A stretch of 64,000 nt of DNA, taken from positions 32,980 to 96,979 of the forward strand of contig DATKOF010000024.1 in the NCBI GenBank assembly GCA_035524795.1. Direction: 5' to 3'. A program made the translations under genes and the position numbers. Of this stretch, positions 27,603 to 36,643 are shown piece by piece. Numbering within the stretch: the stretch's first letter is position 1; each line of letters opens with the position of its first letter. The notes under the pieces are model-generated. The model made no database searches, was not told where the DNA came from, and saw only the letters and a program-made list of their open reading frames with translations. This DNA is from DATKOF01 sp035524795 (lineage in GTDB: Bacteria > Pseudomonadota > Gammaproteobacteria > Burkholderiales > SG8-41).

Positions 27603-28442
27603 ATGCTCTACCCTGAACTCTTCAAATCCTTCGAGTGCGTGCGCTGGGACATGGCGGATGACGTGCCGTGGGGCCAGTTCGACGCCAGCCGGCTGTCGAC
27701 CGAACAGGCGCTGACAGTCAAGATGAATGCGATCACCGAATGGGCCGCGTTGCCGGCAACTGAAATGTTCCTGCGCGACAATCCGCACGACAGCGATTTT
27801 TCGGCTTTCATGTCGGTGTGGTTCTATGAAGAACAGAAACACGCGCTGGTGTTGATCGAATACCTGCGCCGCTTCCGTCCCGAGCTGGCGCCGACCGAGC
27901 AGGAACTGCACGCGGTGCGCTTCAGGTTCGATCCGGCGCCGGCGCTGGAAACGCTGATGCTGCATTTCTGCGGCGAGATCCGCCTCAACCACTGGTATCG
28001 CCGCGCGGCGCAATGGCACACCGAACCGGTGATCAAGGCGATCTATGACCTGATCTCGCGCGACGAGGCGCGCCACGGCGGGGCTTATCTCCAGTACATG
28101 AAGCGCGCGGTCGCCATCGACGGTGACGAGGCGAGACAGGCGTTCGCCAGGATCGGCGTACTGATGGCCAGCTCCGGACGCAGCGGCAAGCCGCTGCATC
28201 CGACCAATCTGCACGTCAACAAGGATCTGTTTCCCAACGACACCGTGCAAAGCAAGCTGCCCGATCCGGTCTGGCTTGAACACTGGCTGACGCGCCAGAT
28301 CCAGTTCGGCAAGGACTGGGAATCGAAGGTCGTCGCCGCCATCCTGCGCAATCTGTCGCTGCTGTTTGGCCGCACCATCTCCAGCGTGGCCGAACTCAAC
28401 CGCTACCGCAAACAGCTCGGAACCGCCACCGTCGCTGCCTGA
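27603..28442 (+). CDS. Ferritin-like diiron protein (acyl-ACP desaturase-like)
   Basis: A 279-residue soluble helical protein with a complete-looking carboxylate diiron site: E46, then E77 and H80 in FYEEQKH, E125 in GEIRLNH, then E155 and H158 in SRDEARHGG. The paired ExxH motifs are the pattern of the ferritin-like superfamily, closest in arrangement to the plant-type acyl-ACP desaturases and related oxygenases. It has no membrane segment. The substrate is unknown; a role in lipid or cofactor oxidation would be inference only. It stands alone between dolP and rfaE2, and a GC-rich hairpin (GCCGCC/GGCGGC) lies just before its start. Confidence 0.72.
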   Translation: MLYPELFKSFECVRWDMADDVPWGQFDASRLSTEQALTVKMNAITEWAALPATEMFLRDNPHDSDFSAFMSVWFYEEQKHALVLIEYLRRFRPELAPTEQELHAVRFRFDPAPALETLMLHFCGEIRLNHWYRRAAQWHTEPVIKAIYDLISRDEARHGGAYLQYMKRAVAIDGDEARQAFARIGVLMASSGRSGKPLHPTNLHVNKDLFPNDTVQSKLPDPVWLEHWLTRQIQFGKDWESKVVAAILRNLSLLFGRTISSVAELNRYRKQLGTATVAA

Positions 28443-28496
28443 CGCCGGCGCTTCCGCAATTTGAAGCGCTGCCTGACCGCGGGTTACACTGACGGC

Positions 28497-28991
28497 GTGC
28501 TGCCCGTTACTGCCTCACCCGCATTCGAAACCAAGATCTGCGCGCCGGAGGAACTTGTCCAGCGCGCGGTTGTGCTGCCGCGGCCGCTGGTGTTCACCAA
28601 CGGCGTATTCGACATCCTGCATCGCGGTCACGTTACCTATCTGGCGCAGGCGCGCGCGCTCGGCGCCAGCCTGCTGGTCGCCGTCAACAGCGACGCATCG
28701 GTGCGCAGGCTGGGCAAGGGTCCCGACCGGCCGATCAATACGCTGGCCGACCGGATGGCGGTGCTGGCGGCGCTTGAGGCGGTCGCCCTCGTCACCTGGT
28801 TCGAGGAAGACACGCCGCTGACATTGATCAACCGCGTCAGGCCCGAAGTGCTGGTCAAGGGCGGCGACTGGCGCGTTGAGCAGATCGTCGGCGGCGCCGA
28901 AGTCAGAAGCTGGGGCGGCACCGTCTACTCGATTCCGTTCGTGCATCCGCATTCGACCACCGCGACACTCGCCCGAAATCGCGGCGGTTAA
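28497..28991 (+). CDS. rfaE2: D-glycero-beta-D-manno-heptose 1-phosphate adenylyltransferase
   Basis: A stand-alone version of the C-terminal domain of HldE, which activates heptose 1-phosphate to ADP-heptose for the LPS inner core. The nucleotidyltransferase motifs are FTNGVFDILHRGHVTY and VAVNSDASVRRLGKG, with PEVLVKGGDW downstream. I take GTG 28497 as start (164 residues, a normal RfaE2 length); a TTG at 28461 would add 12 residues. It is convergent with the SPOR gene, the two stop codons sharing bases. Confidence 0.9.
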   Translation: MLPVTASPAFETKICAPEELVQRAVVLPRPLVFTNGVFDILHRGHVTYLAQARALGASLLVAVNSDASVRRLGKGPDRPINTLADRMAVLAALEAVALVTWFEEDTPLTLINRVRPEVLVKGGDWRVEQIVGGAEVRSWGGTVYSIPFVHPHSTTATLARNRGG

Positions 28992-29644
28992 TCGTTCCTG
29001 GCAGCGGGCGTAGCGGCGGACGGCGGTGTGGCGGCGCAGGCAAGCGCTTTCAATTGCGCGTTGGGAAAATCGGTTTTCAGCGCTGCCAGCTGGGCTGCGG
29101 CTGCGTCGCCTGGATCGCGGATCACGAAAGTACTGGTTTTCGCGCCGCGCGGCCCGGCGATCGCCGACCGCACGTTCTTCTGTCGCAGCTGCGCCAGATA
29201 GCCGTCGGCGGCCTCCTCGGTCTTGAACTGGCCGAGCGATATCGCGAACTGCCACGGCCCGGCGTCCTGGATCAACACGAAATCCGCGACACCGCGCGCT
29301 TTCAACTCGGCTGACTTCTTCTCGGCATCGGCGCCGCTCTTCAGCGGCGGAATGTAAACCCAGTAGCCGGGGTCGTCGTCGCGTTGCGTAAACTTGTCGC
29401 CGAGCTGCAGTTTGGCAAGCGCGGCGCCGGCGCGTGCGACATCGTCGCCGGTGAAACTCCCCCACTCCAGACAGGCCGCCGGATGCGGGCGCGCGCCGTC
29501 TTTTACCAGCTTGACCTTGTCGGAATTGATCTCCAGCAATCCGAGCTGGGCGGTGGCCCCGGCATCGGCGCGGCTCTTCGCATACTGGAAATAGCCGAAC
29601 AGCAGATTGGCGAACAGCAGTATCAGGAACAGAAATAATTTCAT
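28988..29644 (-). CDS. SPOR-domain membrane protein
   Basis: A 218-residue protein with an N-terminal membrane helix (residues 3-18), a periplasmic linker, and a C-terminal SPOR-like region around residues 85-170, with YWVYIPPL, FVLIQDAGPWQFAISLGQF and ADGYLAQLRQK. SPOR domains bind denuded septal peptidoglycan, so a role at the division site is likely but not proven. It is the last gene of birA-coaX-SPOR, with its start overlapping the coaX stop by 4 nt. Confidence 0.8.
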   Translation of the reverse strand: MKLFLFLILLFANLLFGYFQYAKSRADAGATAQLGLLEINSDKVKLVKDGARPHPAACLEWGSFTGDDVARAGAALAKLQLGDKFTQRDDDPGYWVYIPPLKSGADAEKKSAELKARGVADFVLIQDAGPWQFAISLGQFKTEEAADGYLAQLRQKNVRSAIAGPRGAKTSTFVIRDPGDAAAAQLAALKTDFPNAQLKALACAATPPSAATPAARND

Positions 29645-30366
29645 CGGGGCCTGTCGTGGGCGATCGTCAGCAGTCCTTCGAGCACCAGATTATCCACCAC
29701 CCTGACTTCGAGGTTAAGCTGCGGCGCCAGCGAGGCCGCGGCGCCGCCGCTCACTACGCACACCGGCGCACGGCGCGCGTGCCGGTGCAGCAGGCGCGCC
29801 ATGCGTTCGACCGCGCCGGCCAGCGCGTGCAGGGCGCCGCTGGCAATGGCGTCGCCGGTCGTCCGCGGAAAACGCCGGATGCGGCCCGGCCGCCGGCCGA
29901 GCGCAGCGGTGTTGGCAGCCAGCGTTTCCTTCATCAACGTTGCGCCCGGCACGATGACGCCACCGAGGAAAACGCCGCTCGCGGTCAGCGCATCGGCCGT
30001 CAGCGCGGTGCCGGCGTTGACCACCAGCAGCGGTCCGCGGTAGCGGCGGCGCGCGCCGATCAGCGCCGCCCAGCGGTCGCTGCCGAGCCGCTGCGGCTGC
30101 CGGTAGTCGTTTCTGACTCCGCATTGGATGCGTCCGCTTTTGATCCAGCGCGCGCGCGGCGCAGGCGGCAACGCGGCGCGCAACGCCTTGCCCGCTGCGG
30201 CGCCGGCGACGTTCGAAATCACGATTGCATCGCAGCGCGGCAGGCGTGCGAACGCGGTTTTCAGGTCGCGCGCGGTCGCTACCTCTGCGCGCCGACGCCA
30301 GCGCGCGCCGTCGTGCCAGCCCCATTTGATGCGGCTGTTGCCAACGTCGATCGCGAGCACTTTCAC
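29641..30366 (-). CDS. coaX: Type III pantothenate kinase CoaX
   Basis: Phosphorylates pantothenate, the first step of CoA synthesis, and is insensitive to CoA feedback. From GTG 30366 it has 241 residues with the ASKHA signatures LAIDVGNSRIKWG, LLVVNAGTALTADAL, and GGVIVPGATLM. The GTG overlaps the birA stop by 4 nt (GTGA). The birA-coaX pairing is frequent in betaproteobacteria. Confidence 0.93.
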   Translation of the reverse strand: MKVLAIDVGNSRIKWGWHDGARWRRRAEVATARDLKTAFARLPRCDAIVISNVAGAAAGKALRAALPPAPRARWIKSGRIQCGVRNDYRQPQRLGSDRWAALIGARRRYRGPLLVVNAGTALTADALTASGVFLGGVIVPGATLMKETLAANTAALGRRPGRIRRFPRTTGDAIASGALHALAGAVERMARLLHRHARRAPVCVVSGGAAASLAPQLNLEVRVVDNLVLEGLLTIAHDRPR

Positions 30367-31343
30367 GCCGCGGTCCTGAGCAGGCTGATGTCGCCGCCGT
30401 GGAAACGCCGACGGCCGGCCCTGGTCATCAGCAGCAGCGCGCCGTTGTCGGCGACGCCCTCGACCGTGCCGCTGACCATGCCGCCGTCGGGCAGTTTGAG
30501 TCTGACCGCCTTGCGCTGATAAACGTGCTGCTGCTGCCACTCGTCGCGCAGCGGCGCGAAGCCGTCGCGCGCAAACGTCCGCAATACGCGGTCGAGTTCG
30601 CCCAGCAACAATGCCAGCAGGCGGTTGCGATCGACCCCGCGGCCGACGATCTGCCCGAGGTCGGCGACCGGCTGGTCGATGTGCGCGCGCACCGCATCCG
30701 GCAGCCGGCAGTTGAGTCCGATGCCGATCACCGCGGCGCTCGGCCCCAGCATGTCGCCCTGCATCTCGATCAGGATGCCGGCAAGCTTGCAACCGTGCCA
30801 TACCACATCGTTGGGCCACTTGACCTTGCAGTCGGCGACGCCGATTCCGGCCAGCACCCGCGCCACCGCCACGCTGACCGCAAGACTGAGGCCGGCCAGA
30901 AATCCCGCGCCCTGCTGGAAGCGCCACAGCAGCGAAAACGTCAGCGCGGAACCGGGCGCCGCGTGCCAGCTGCGCCCGCGGCGCCCGCGTCCACGGGTCT
31001 GCCATTCCGCGGCGATCACGCTGCCGCTCGGGGCGCCGCGCTCCGCACGCTGCATCAGCAGCGTATTGGTCGAATCCGCGCAGTCGAGCAGGTCTATTCT
31101 GAAATGCGCGGCGCGGGCGCCGAGATGGCGTTTGACCGCCGCGTGATCAAGCAACGACAGCGGTTCGGCCAGCCGGTAGCCGCGGCCGCGCACCTTGAAG
31201 ATTTCGATGCCGGTGCCGTCGAGCGCATGCAGCGCGTTCCACACGCTGGCGCGCGACAGACCGAGCCGGCGGGCGATGTCCTGTCCCGAGCGGAACTCGC
31301 CGTTGGCGAGCAGCCGCAACGCGGCGAAGGTGGTCGCATTCAT
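30363..31343 (-). CDS. birA: Bifunctional biotin--[acetyl-CoA-carboxylase] ligase / biotin repressor BirA
   Basis: Attaches biotin to the carrier protein of acetyl-CoA carboxylase. The 326-residue protein has an N-terminal winged helix (QDIARRLGLSRASVWNALHAL), implying a DNA-binding repressor role as well, then the catalytic domain with the biotin loop GRGRRGRSWHAAPG, KWPNDVVWHGCKLAGILIE and a C-terminal SH3-like domain. I chose ATG 31343 (MNATTFAALRLL) because it matches the usual BirA N-terminus; ATG 31355 is in frame. The bioBFHCD operon at 57965-62410 is its likely regulatory target, though no BirA operator was recognised there. Confidence 0.93.
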   Translation of the reverse strand: MNATTFAALRLLANGEFRSGQDIARRLGLSRASVWNALHALDGTGIEIFKVRGRGYRLAEPLSLLDHAAVKRHLGARAAHFRIDLLDCADSTNTLLMQRAERGAPSGSVIAAEWQTRGRGRRGRSWHAAPGSALTFSLLWRFQQGAGFLAGLSLAVSVAVARVLAGIGVADCKVKWPNDVVWHGCKLAGILIEMQGDMLGPSAAVIGIGLNCRLPDAVRAHIDQPVADLGQIVGRGVDRNRLLALLLGELDRVLRTFARDGFAPLRDEWQQQHVYQRKAVRLKLPDGGMVSGTVEGVADNGALLLMTRAGRRRFHGGDISLLRTAA

Positions 31344-31391
31344 CGCCCCTAGCATAGCAGTTCGGGGCGTGCAGTAACGCCGTGATGCGGA

Positions 31392-31877
31392 TCAGGACCC
31401 CGCTTCGGACTCGCCGATCTGGGACTGGATGAAGTTCTGGATGCCGACCTTGCCGATCAGTTCGAGCTGGGTTTCGAGGAAATCGATGTGCTCTTCTTCC
31501 GATTCCATGATGTCCTCGAGCAGTTCGCGGCTGATGTAGTCGGCGGTCTGTTCGCAGTACGCGATCGCCTCTTTCAGCAGCGGATAGGCCGCCATTTCGA
31601 GCTTGAGGTCGCACTCCAGGCATTCCTGCACGTTTTCACCGGCCAGCAGCTTGTTCAGATCCTGCAGGTTCGGCAGGCCGTCGAGAAACAGGATGCGTTT
31701 GATCAGTTCGTCGGCGTGCTTCATCTCGTCGATCGATTCGTGTTTTTCGTAATGCGCGAGCCGGCCCAGCCCCCAGTTGTCGAACATCCGTGCGTGCAGA
31801 AAATACTGATTGATCGCGGTCAATTCATTGGTCAGAACCCGGTTCAGATATTCGATGACTTTCCTGTCGCCTTTCAT
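31392..31877 (-). CDS. bfr: Bacterioferritin
   Basis: A 24-mer, haem-containing iron-storage protein. The 161-residue sequence contains ferroxidase ligands E18, E51 and H54, plus the later EE residues in DIMESEEEHIDFLE, and Met52, the axial haem ligand. AGGAG precedes the ATG at 31877 by 6 nt. The partner ferredoxin Bfd, which releases stored iron, is encoded at 36412-36621. The 190 bp upstream contain no gene. Confidence 0.95.
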   Translation of the reverse strand: MKGDRKVIEYLNRVLTNELTAINQYFLHARMFDNWGLGRLAHYEKHESIDEMKHADELIKRILFLDGLPNLQDLNKLLAGENVQECLECDLKLEMAAYPLLKEAIAYCEQTADYISRELLEDIMESEEEHIDFLETQLELIGKVGIQNFIQSQIGESEAGS

Positions 31878-32065
31878 TGATCTCTCCTGACGTCGATCAT
31901 CTGCACGACAGAATACCACTAGCTCAGGCGCGCCATGGAAATGAAAACGAGAACGACTTGGATTAACGACCTGCGCCGTTTATGCCGGAATCCCAAACAG
32001 ACGCAGCGGGGCTGATTAACAATGTTATTTACACATTGGGCCGCCCACCCATTGTCGAAAGTCTT

Positions 32066-32824
32066 TTATTCGGGATGTCGGCCAGCCCGCTGCGGCAACA
32101 CAAATAGACATAAAAGAATGAACGCCGCAATTACAGCTGATGCCAACGGACGGCTTAACGCAAGACCACCATGATCAATTGGCTTGTCAAGAAAATCTCC
32201 GAGGGTGGCGCCGAACGGCCGGGTCAAGATGAAGGCCGCCCAGAATAGAAAAACACGGGACAGATCGGTCCAGCGATAGAGCGCCAGGACCACGGCGAGA
32301 CACGCAGCAAAAACAAGCGCTCCACCTACGTAGCCCAGACCATCGGTATCGGCCATCCAGTCTCCCAGCGCGGTGCCAAGTGTCTGGGAAAAAGTGATTG
32401 CCGCCCAATAGAACATCTCTGTCTTCGGTGTATTTACAGTGTTCACCGAAATAGTGCCCTGCGACCAATACCAAAAAACAAGTGCGACAAGGAGGCAAAT
32501 GAATAACAAAACGGAACCCCCGGCATAGCCAATACCAAGAGAGCGATCGGCGAAATCAGCCATCGTGGTGCCGAACGTTGTAGAGGCGACAATCGTGGCC
32601 CAATAGAGAAGGGGGTGGAATTTCTTTGCGAGAATTTGCGAAACGACGAGCACGATGAGCAGTGCGAAAAAAAGGATGGTACCGGCGAGATAACCCCAGT
32701 TCAACGTCATGGTAATAGAATCGCCGCCGGTTTCGCCCAGTGTAGTCGCGGCGATCTTGATGATCCAGAAGACGAGGGTGACTTCAGGAACCTTGCTCAG
32801 CGCCTTCCGTTGCGATATGTCCAT
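32066..32824 (-). CDS. Membrane protein with four DUF347 repeats (COG4705)
   Basis: About 252 residues, predicted to have eight or more membrane helices. The protein is built of four units, each carrying a variant of one motif: TTLGETGGD, TTFGTTMADFAD, QTLGTALGDWMAD and RPFGATLGDFLDKP. This is the DUF347 repeat found in COG4705 membrane proteins of unknown function; conserved acidic residues inside a membrane context suggest ion or metal handling, but that is inference. The start could also be GTG at 32827. Base composition is more AT-rich than the dcw region. It stands between piuC and bfr. Confidence 0.75.
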   Translation of the reverse strand: MDISQRKALSKVPEVTLVFWIIKIAATTLGETGGDSITMTLNWGYLAGTILFFALLIVLVVSQILAKKFHPLLYWATIVASTTFGTTMADFADRSLGIGYAGGSVLLFICLLVALVFWYWSQGTISVNTVNTPKTEMFYWAAITFSQTLGTALGDWMADTDGLGYVGGALVFAACLAVVLALYRWTDLSRVFLFWAAFILTRPFGATLGDFLDKPIDHGGLALSRPLASAVIAAFILLCLFVLPQRAGRHPE

Positions 32825-32827
32825 CAC

Positions 32828-33037
32828 CGATGGATCTTATTCACGCAAATTGTCTGATTACGTCTATCTACATCACCCACTGCCGAGTCTCCAAAATCGA
32901 AGGTGGCGAAGAATTGGCAGCACCATCGAAATTGACTCAAAATGCTCCGGAGATTAGAAGACGGATTCTGAATGTACCGATTTTCTGTCCGGGAGGACGA
33001 CGTCTCGCGTTAGGTCGGCGGTTGAAGATGCCCTCAC
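32828..33037. other. Intergenic region upstream of the DUF347 gene
   Basis: About 210 bp between the DUF347 gene start and the end of piuC. No supported gene, terminator or known operator was found. Confidence 0.4.
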
Positions 33038-33721
33038 TCACAACTCTGCCCAATAACGAATAAGGTTGTGATAAATGTTCGTTAATCTGCGAACTTCAAC
33101 ATCGTTGCGCCCCAAGCGCTCGACGAGTTTCTGCACCACATTGTCCATTTCGAATGTCAAGTCCCGCGCGTGTGAATCCTTGATCATGCTTTGCAGCCAG
33201 AAAAAGGAGGCAACGCGCACGCCCCGCGTAACCGGTGTCACCATATGCAGGCTTGTCGATGGGTAGAGAACCAGATGCCCTGCGGGAAGCTTGACTCGAT
33301 GTGAACCGTAGTAATCGTTAATGATCAACTCGCCGCCGTCATATTCATCAGGCTCCGAGAGGAAAAGGGTGACGGAGAGATCGGTCCGAATGCGCAAACC
33401 GGTCAAACGATCGCCCCTGATGCAATTATCGACGTGCTCGCCGAAGAACTTTCCCGGACCGTAACGATTGAACAACGGCGGGAAGATATGCAGCGGCACC
33501 GCGGCCGAGATGAATACCAGATTGGTGGCGAGCGCACGGATAATGCGCTCGCCCAACTCCCGCGCGGTCTTGCCATCCGGCGGAAGCTGTTCGTTCTGCT
33601 TCACTTCCGCCGATTGCGCTCCGGCGGTCGAACGGCCGTCTTCCCACTTCTCGGCGTCCATGATGCGGCGGAACTCCGCCACATCATTTTTGCTCAGAAC
33701 ATCGGGTATGCAAATCAGCAA
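33038..33721 (-). CDS. piuC: Fe2+/2-oxoglutarate-dependent dioxygenase, PiuC/YbiX family
   Basis: A 227-residue PKHD-type hydroxylase. The iron ligands are H96 and D98 in FGEHVDN and H159 in STSLHMV; R169 in TRGVR is positioned to bind 2-oxoglutarate. PiuC/YbiX genes typically follow a Fiu/PiuA catecholate siderophore receptor, as here, where only 10 bp separate it from fiu. The biological substrate is not established. It is probably co-transcribed with fiu and iron-regulated. Confidence 0.92.
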   Translation of the reverse strand: MLICIPDVLSKNDVAEFRRIMDAEKWEDGRSTAGAQSAEVKQNEQLPPDGKTARELGERIIRALATNLVFISAAVPLHIFPPLFNRYGPGKFFGEHVDNCIRGDRLTGLRIRTDLSVTLFLSEPDEYDGGELIINDYYGSHRVKLPAGHLVLYPSTSLHMVTPVTRGVRVASFFWLQSMIKDSHARDLTFEMDNVVQKLVERLGRNDVEVRRLTNIYHNLIRYWAEL

Positions 33722-33731
33722 TTGCCACCGC

Positions 33732-36182
33732 CTAGAATTTCAACGTCGCTATCAACGATATGTCGCGACCCGGCGCCACCTTGATGAACGGCTGCCCGCT
33801 CTGGTACAGGGAATCATAGTACGTCTTGTCGAAGATATTCTCCGCATAAAGTTTCAGGTTTACATGGTCGTTGATTTTCGCCTCAGCGAAGGCGTCGAAG
33901 CGCCAATGCGACGGCAGCAGAGTCGGATTCGGCGTGCCCGGATAGGGAATGCCGCCGTTCGCGGCAAGCAGCGAGCCGCCCTTGATCTCGGAGGCGTAGA
34001 TACTCTGGCCGCCCAGTTCCAGCCAATGGTTCACCTGATATTTCGTTAGCAAGTTGAACGACTGATGCGCGATGTTGGCGAGTTGAAGCCCGACATTGGT
34101 CGGCACGATCGACTGCGTCACCTCGGAGTGCATAAGCACGAGCCCCCCCATGACACTCCACCTGTCCGTGACCTTGCCTGCGACCTCGAAGTCGAGGCCC
34201 TGGACGGTATAAGCCGCGCCCGCGACGATCTGGCCGCTGACATAACCCGGCAGGCCGGCCGGCGCCGTTTCACGCGCGTTAGTGACGTCGGTGCGGAAAG
34301 CCGCAGCGGTCGCCAGCAGGTGTTGATTGAACAACTCCCATTTCGTGCCAAGCTCGTACGCCTCGCTCTTCTGCGGCCCGAAAATCTGCGTCGAGGACTG
34401 GGTTGGCGCAAGACCGCCGTAGGTGCTGGATGTCGCATCCAGTTCGTCGCCAACAGGCTCTGCGGCAGTCGCATAGGCAGCATAGATACTGCTGATCTTC
34501 GACGGCTTGACGACCAGTCCGACATTATAGCTAGTGATACCGTCGTCGGCGGATTGAGATCTCGTATTGTTCGCGGCGGTAATGCCGTAATCGTCGTACC
34601 GCACACCGCCGTTGACAATGATGAAGTCGTTGTAATTCGCGGTGTCGATCAGATACCCGGCATTGGTGTCCACTTCGTATCTCAATGGATTGCCGGTAAG
34701 CGTAGCCCCTGGGCCGATCGATGGATTATAGTTGACGATCGGATTTAAAACGCTCACCACCGGCGCGCCGGTTGAGGCAAAGGCGACAGGGCCGGTCGTA
34801 ATTTCAGAGGTCAATCCATTGTAGCTGTCGATGCTGACCTTTTCAGTGGAGAATTCCCCTCCCAGCACCATCGTGTGGTGTAACGAGCCGGTGTCGAACT
34901 TGAATGTCGCCTGCGGCTGGTCGGCAAAAACATCGACGGGTTCATAGCGACTTTGCGCGTTGAGCTGCACGTAGCCCGAGAAGGTGAACGGCGGTACCGT
35001 CGATGAAGAAACTATCAGCCCCGGTTTGTTGAGGGTGGCGGCGGGATTCTCGGGAATCGTTCCAACGTAGTTGAGGAGCGAATGGCTCTGGCGGATCTTG
35101 TTCTCGAGCGTGAGCCACTCGGTGGCTTTCCATTCCGCGTCCAGCGTTCCTATGCTTTGGGTCGACTTGGTGAAGTCCCGGCCGATGACGCCGTAGTATT
35201 CGTCGCGCGGAACGTTTCCTTCCGTGACAGGCATGCGCGTCACCGGGTTGGAAGGAACGCCAAAATCCGGCAAGCCGTACAAGTCGGTGTATGAATAGCC
35301 GGCTTTCACCGTAAAGTTCGCGGTGGGTTTGATTGTCATGGCACCGGCAATGCCGTTGCGATTATCGGTGGTGAAATCACGGCCAGCGACGCCGGCTTCC
35401 TGAACCATGCCGTTAATGCGCACATCCACTACCGGGCTGATCGCCGTATTGACGTCGAACGTCCCGCGCTTCGTGGAACTCTGGAAGCCGTAGGTGCCCT
35501 CGGCCTGGTAAAAGTTGGTATCTTGGGCCTCTTTGGTCACGATGTTGATCGCGCCGCCAGTCGTGCCGCGGCCGGCGAAAGAGGAGGCGGGCCCGCGCAA
35601 TATTTCGACTTGTTCGGTGTTGAAATTGTCGCGAATGCTGGTACCCGGATCGCGGACGCCATCGACGAAAATATCGTTACGAACGTCAAAACCACGAATG
35701 AAAAAACGGTCGCCGAAGGCATTGCCACCTTCACCAGAACCCAATGTGACGCCGGCCGTCGAACGTCCGATCTCGCGAAGCATCGTCGAATTCTGGTCTT
35801 CCAGAACCTCCTTGGTCAGGACCGTCGTTGAGCGCGCCGTGTTAAGCACCGGCTCGGTGAACTTGCTCGACGACAGGCGATCCGCCTTGTAGGGCGCATC
35901 CGGGTCGGCATAGGGATTGGCACCGGGCTTGGCCACCTCGGCTTGTACCTTGACTTCCGGCAGGGTCTGCACGGAAGAAGGCGAATATGATTCTCCGCCT
36001 TCTCCAGCCATGATCGTAATGTCGGGCGCGCGTGGCGATTGATCGGATATCGACTGGGCAGATGCGCATGGCATTAGCGCCATACTCGTGAGCGCTACTC
36101 CCAGCGGCAGTATTGATGATTTCGCAGATTGCGCTTGCAACAGCGCGGCAGCCAGTGAACGCAGTTTCGGTCGGAAAGCCAT
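33732..36182 (-). CDS. fiu: TonB-dependent siderophore receptor, Fiu/PiuA type
   Basis: An 816-residue outer-membrane receptor for ferric catecholate-type siderophores. It has a long signal sequence ending near PCASA (about residue 42), a plug domain (FFIRGFDVRNDIFVDGVRD, EILRGPASSFAGRGTTGGAI), then a 22-strand barrel ending in the terminal phenylalanine (IATLKF), as required for barrel insertion. The ATG at 36182 follows AAAGGAG. It is paired with piuC, and a Fur-like site overlaps its promoter region at 36282-36300. Confidence 0.93.
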   Translation of the reverse strand: MAFRPKLRSLAAALLQAQSAKSSILPLGVALTSMALMPCASAQSISDQSPRAPDITIMAGEGGESYSPSSVQTLPEVKVQAEVAKPGANPYADPDAPYKADRLSSSKFTEPVLNTARSTTVLTKEVLEDQNSTMLREIGRSTAGVTLGSGEGGNAFGDRFFIRGFDVRNDIFVDGVRDPGTSIRDNFNTEQVEILRGPASSFAGRGTTGGAINIVTKEAQDTNFYQAEGTYGFQSSTKRGTFDVNTAISPVVDVRINGMVQEAGVAGRDFTTDNRNGIAGAMTIKPTANFTVKAGYSYTDLYGLPDFGVPSNPVTRMPVTEGNVPRDEYYGVIGRDFTKSTQSIGTLDAEWKATEWLTLENKIRQSHSLLNYVGTIPENPAATLNKPGLIVSSSTVPPFTFSGYVQLNAQSRYEPVDVFADQPQATFKFDTGSLHHTMVLGGEFSTEKVSIDSYNGLTSEITTGPVAFASTGAPVVSVLNPIVNYNPSIGPGATLTGNPLRYEVDTNAGYLIDTANYNDFIIVNGGVRYDDYGITAANNTRSQSADDGITSYNVGLVVKPSKISSIYAAYATAAEPVGDELDATSSTYGGLAPTQSSTQIFGPQKSEAYELGTKWELFNQHLLATAAAFRTDVTNARETAPAGLPGYVSGQIVAGAAYTVQGLDFEVAGKVTDRWSVMGGLVLMHSEVTQSIVPTNVGLQLANIAHQSFNLLTKYQVNHWLELGGQSIYASEIKGGSLLAANGGIPYPGTPNPTLLPSHWRFDAFAEAKINDHVNLKLYAENIFDKTYYDSLYQSGQPFIKVAPGRDISLIATLKF

Positions 36183-36275
36183 TGTAGTTTCTCCTTTGAG
36201 TTTGATGACTTTGGCTGGCTGCCGGCAGCGCGACCGGACGGGGCTGGCTATTAAAAACATCCAGATACGGATGCA

Positions 36276-36300
36276 ATTCTAAACAACAATAATTCGTATT
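36276..36300 (-). promoter_or_regulatory. fiu promoter -10 with adjoining Fur-like box
   Basis: On the minus strand the -10 element TAGAAT (36276-36281) is directly preceded by a 19-bp site at 36282-36300, which on the plus strand reads AACAACAATAATTCGTATT. Scored against AATGAGAATNATTCTCATT it matches 13 of 18 defined positions with an intact AATNATT core. No consensus -35 is seen. Confidence 0.55.
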
Positions 36301-36411
36301 TATTGAAATAAAAACTTTTATGAATTAATGGCCTGCCGTATTCATATTTTGAAGTTAGCGCCCGCTTATCGAGCGATTATTGCGTTTTGCCGGATTCCCG
36401 ATCACCGAGGC
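36301..36411. other. Intergenic region between bfd and the fiu promoter
   Basis: About 110 bp, AT-rich near fiu and GC-richer toward bfd. It probably holds the bfd 3' end and upstream activating sequence of fiu; no distinct terminator is visible. Confidence 0.35.
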
Positions 36412-36621
36412 TCAGGCCGGCCCAAACGCTAATTGCCCATGGTACGGCGGGATTTGTTTTCCCATCTCTTCGCTCAAAACCTCATGGGCGCAGGACACGC
36501 ATTTGCCGCAATTGCTGGCGATACCGAGGCCGTGCTTGAGATCGCATAACGAACGCGCGCCCAGCTCGACTGCCTGCCGGATCTCGCGTTCGGTTACCGC
36601 ATTGCATACACAGACATACAT
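36412..36621 (-). CDS. bfd: Bacterioferritin-associated ferredoxin Bfd
   Basis: A [2Fe-2S] protein that donates electrons to bacterioferritin so that stored iron can be mobilised. From ATG 36621 it is 69 residues with cluster ligands C4, C6, C38 and C41 (MYVCVCNAV and SNCGKCV), the same positions as E. coli Bfd. A longer reading to 36750 overlaps tonB and is not supported. It is divergent from tonB with a shared Fur-like site, the normal regulatory logic for Bfd under iron limitation. Its partner bfr is about 4.5 kb away. Confidence 0.93.
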   Translation of the reverse strand: MYVCVCNAVTEREIRQAVELGARSLCDLKHGLGIASNCGKCVSCAHEVLSEEMGKQIPPYHGQLAFGPA

Positions 36622-36643
36622 CTGAATCCATGCCTCGATATCG

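Noticed and set aside
31344..31369. CGCCCC/GGGGCG hairpin upstream of bfr's end and at the birA start
   Set aside because: It overlaps the birA start codon region and has no T-run; too short to call a terminator.
31895..31960. Fur-like half site upstream of bfr
   Set aside because: Only one half matches the AATGAGAAT pattern; the other half is poor, and the position is not clearly promoter-linked.
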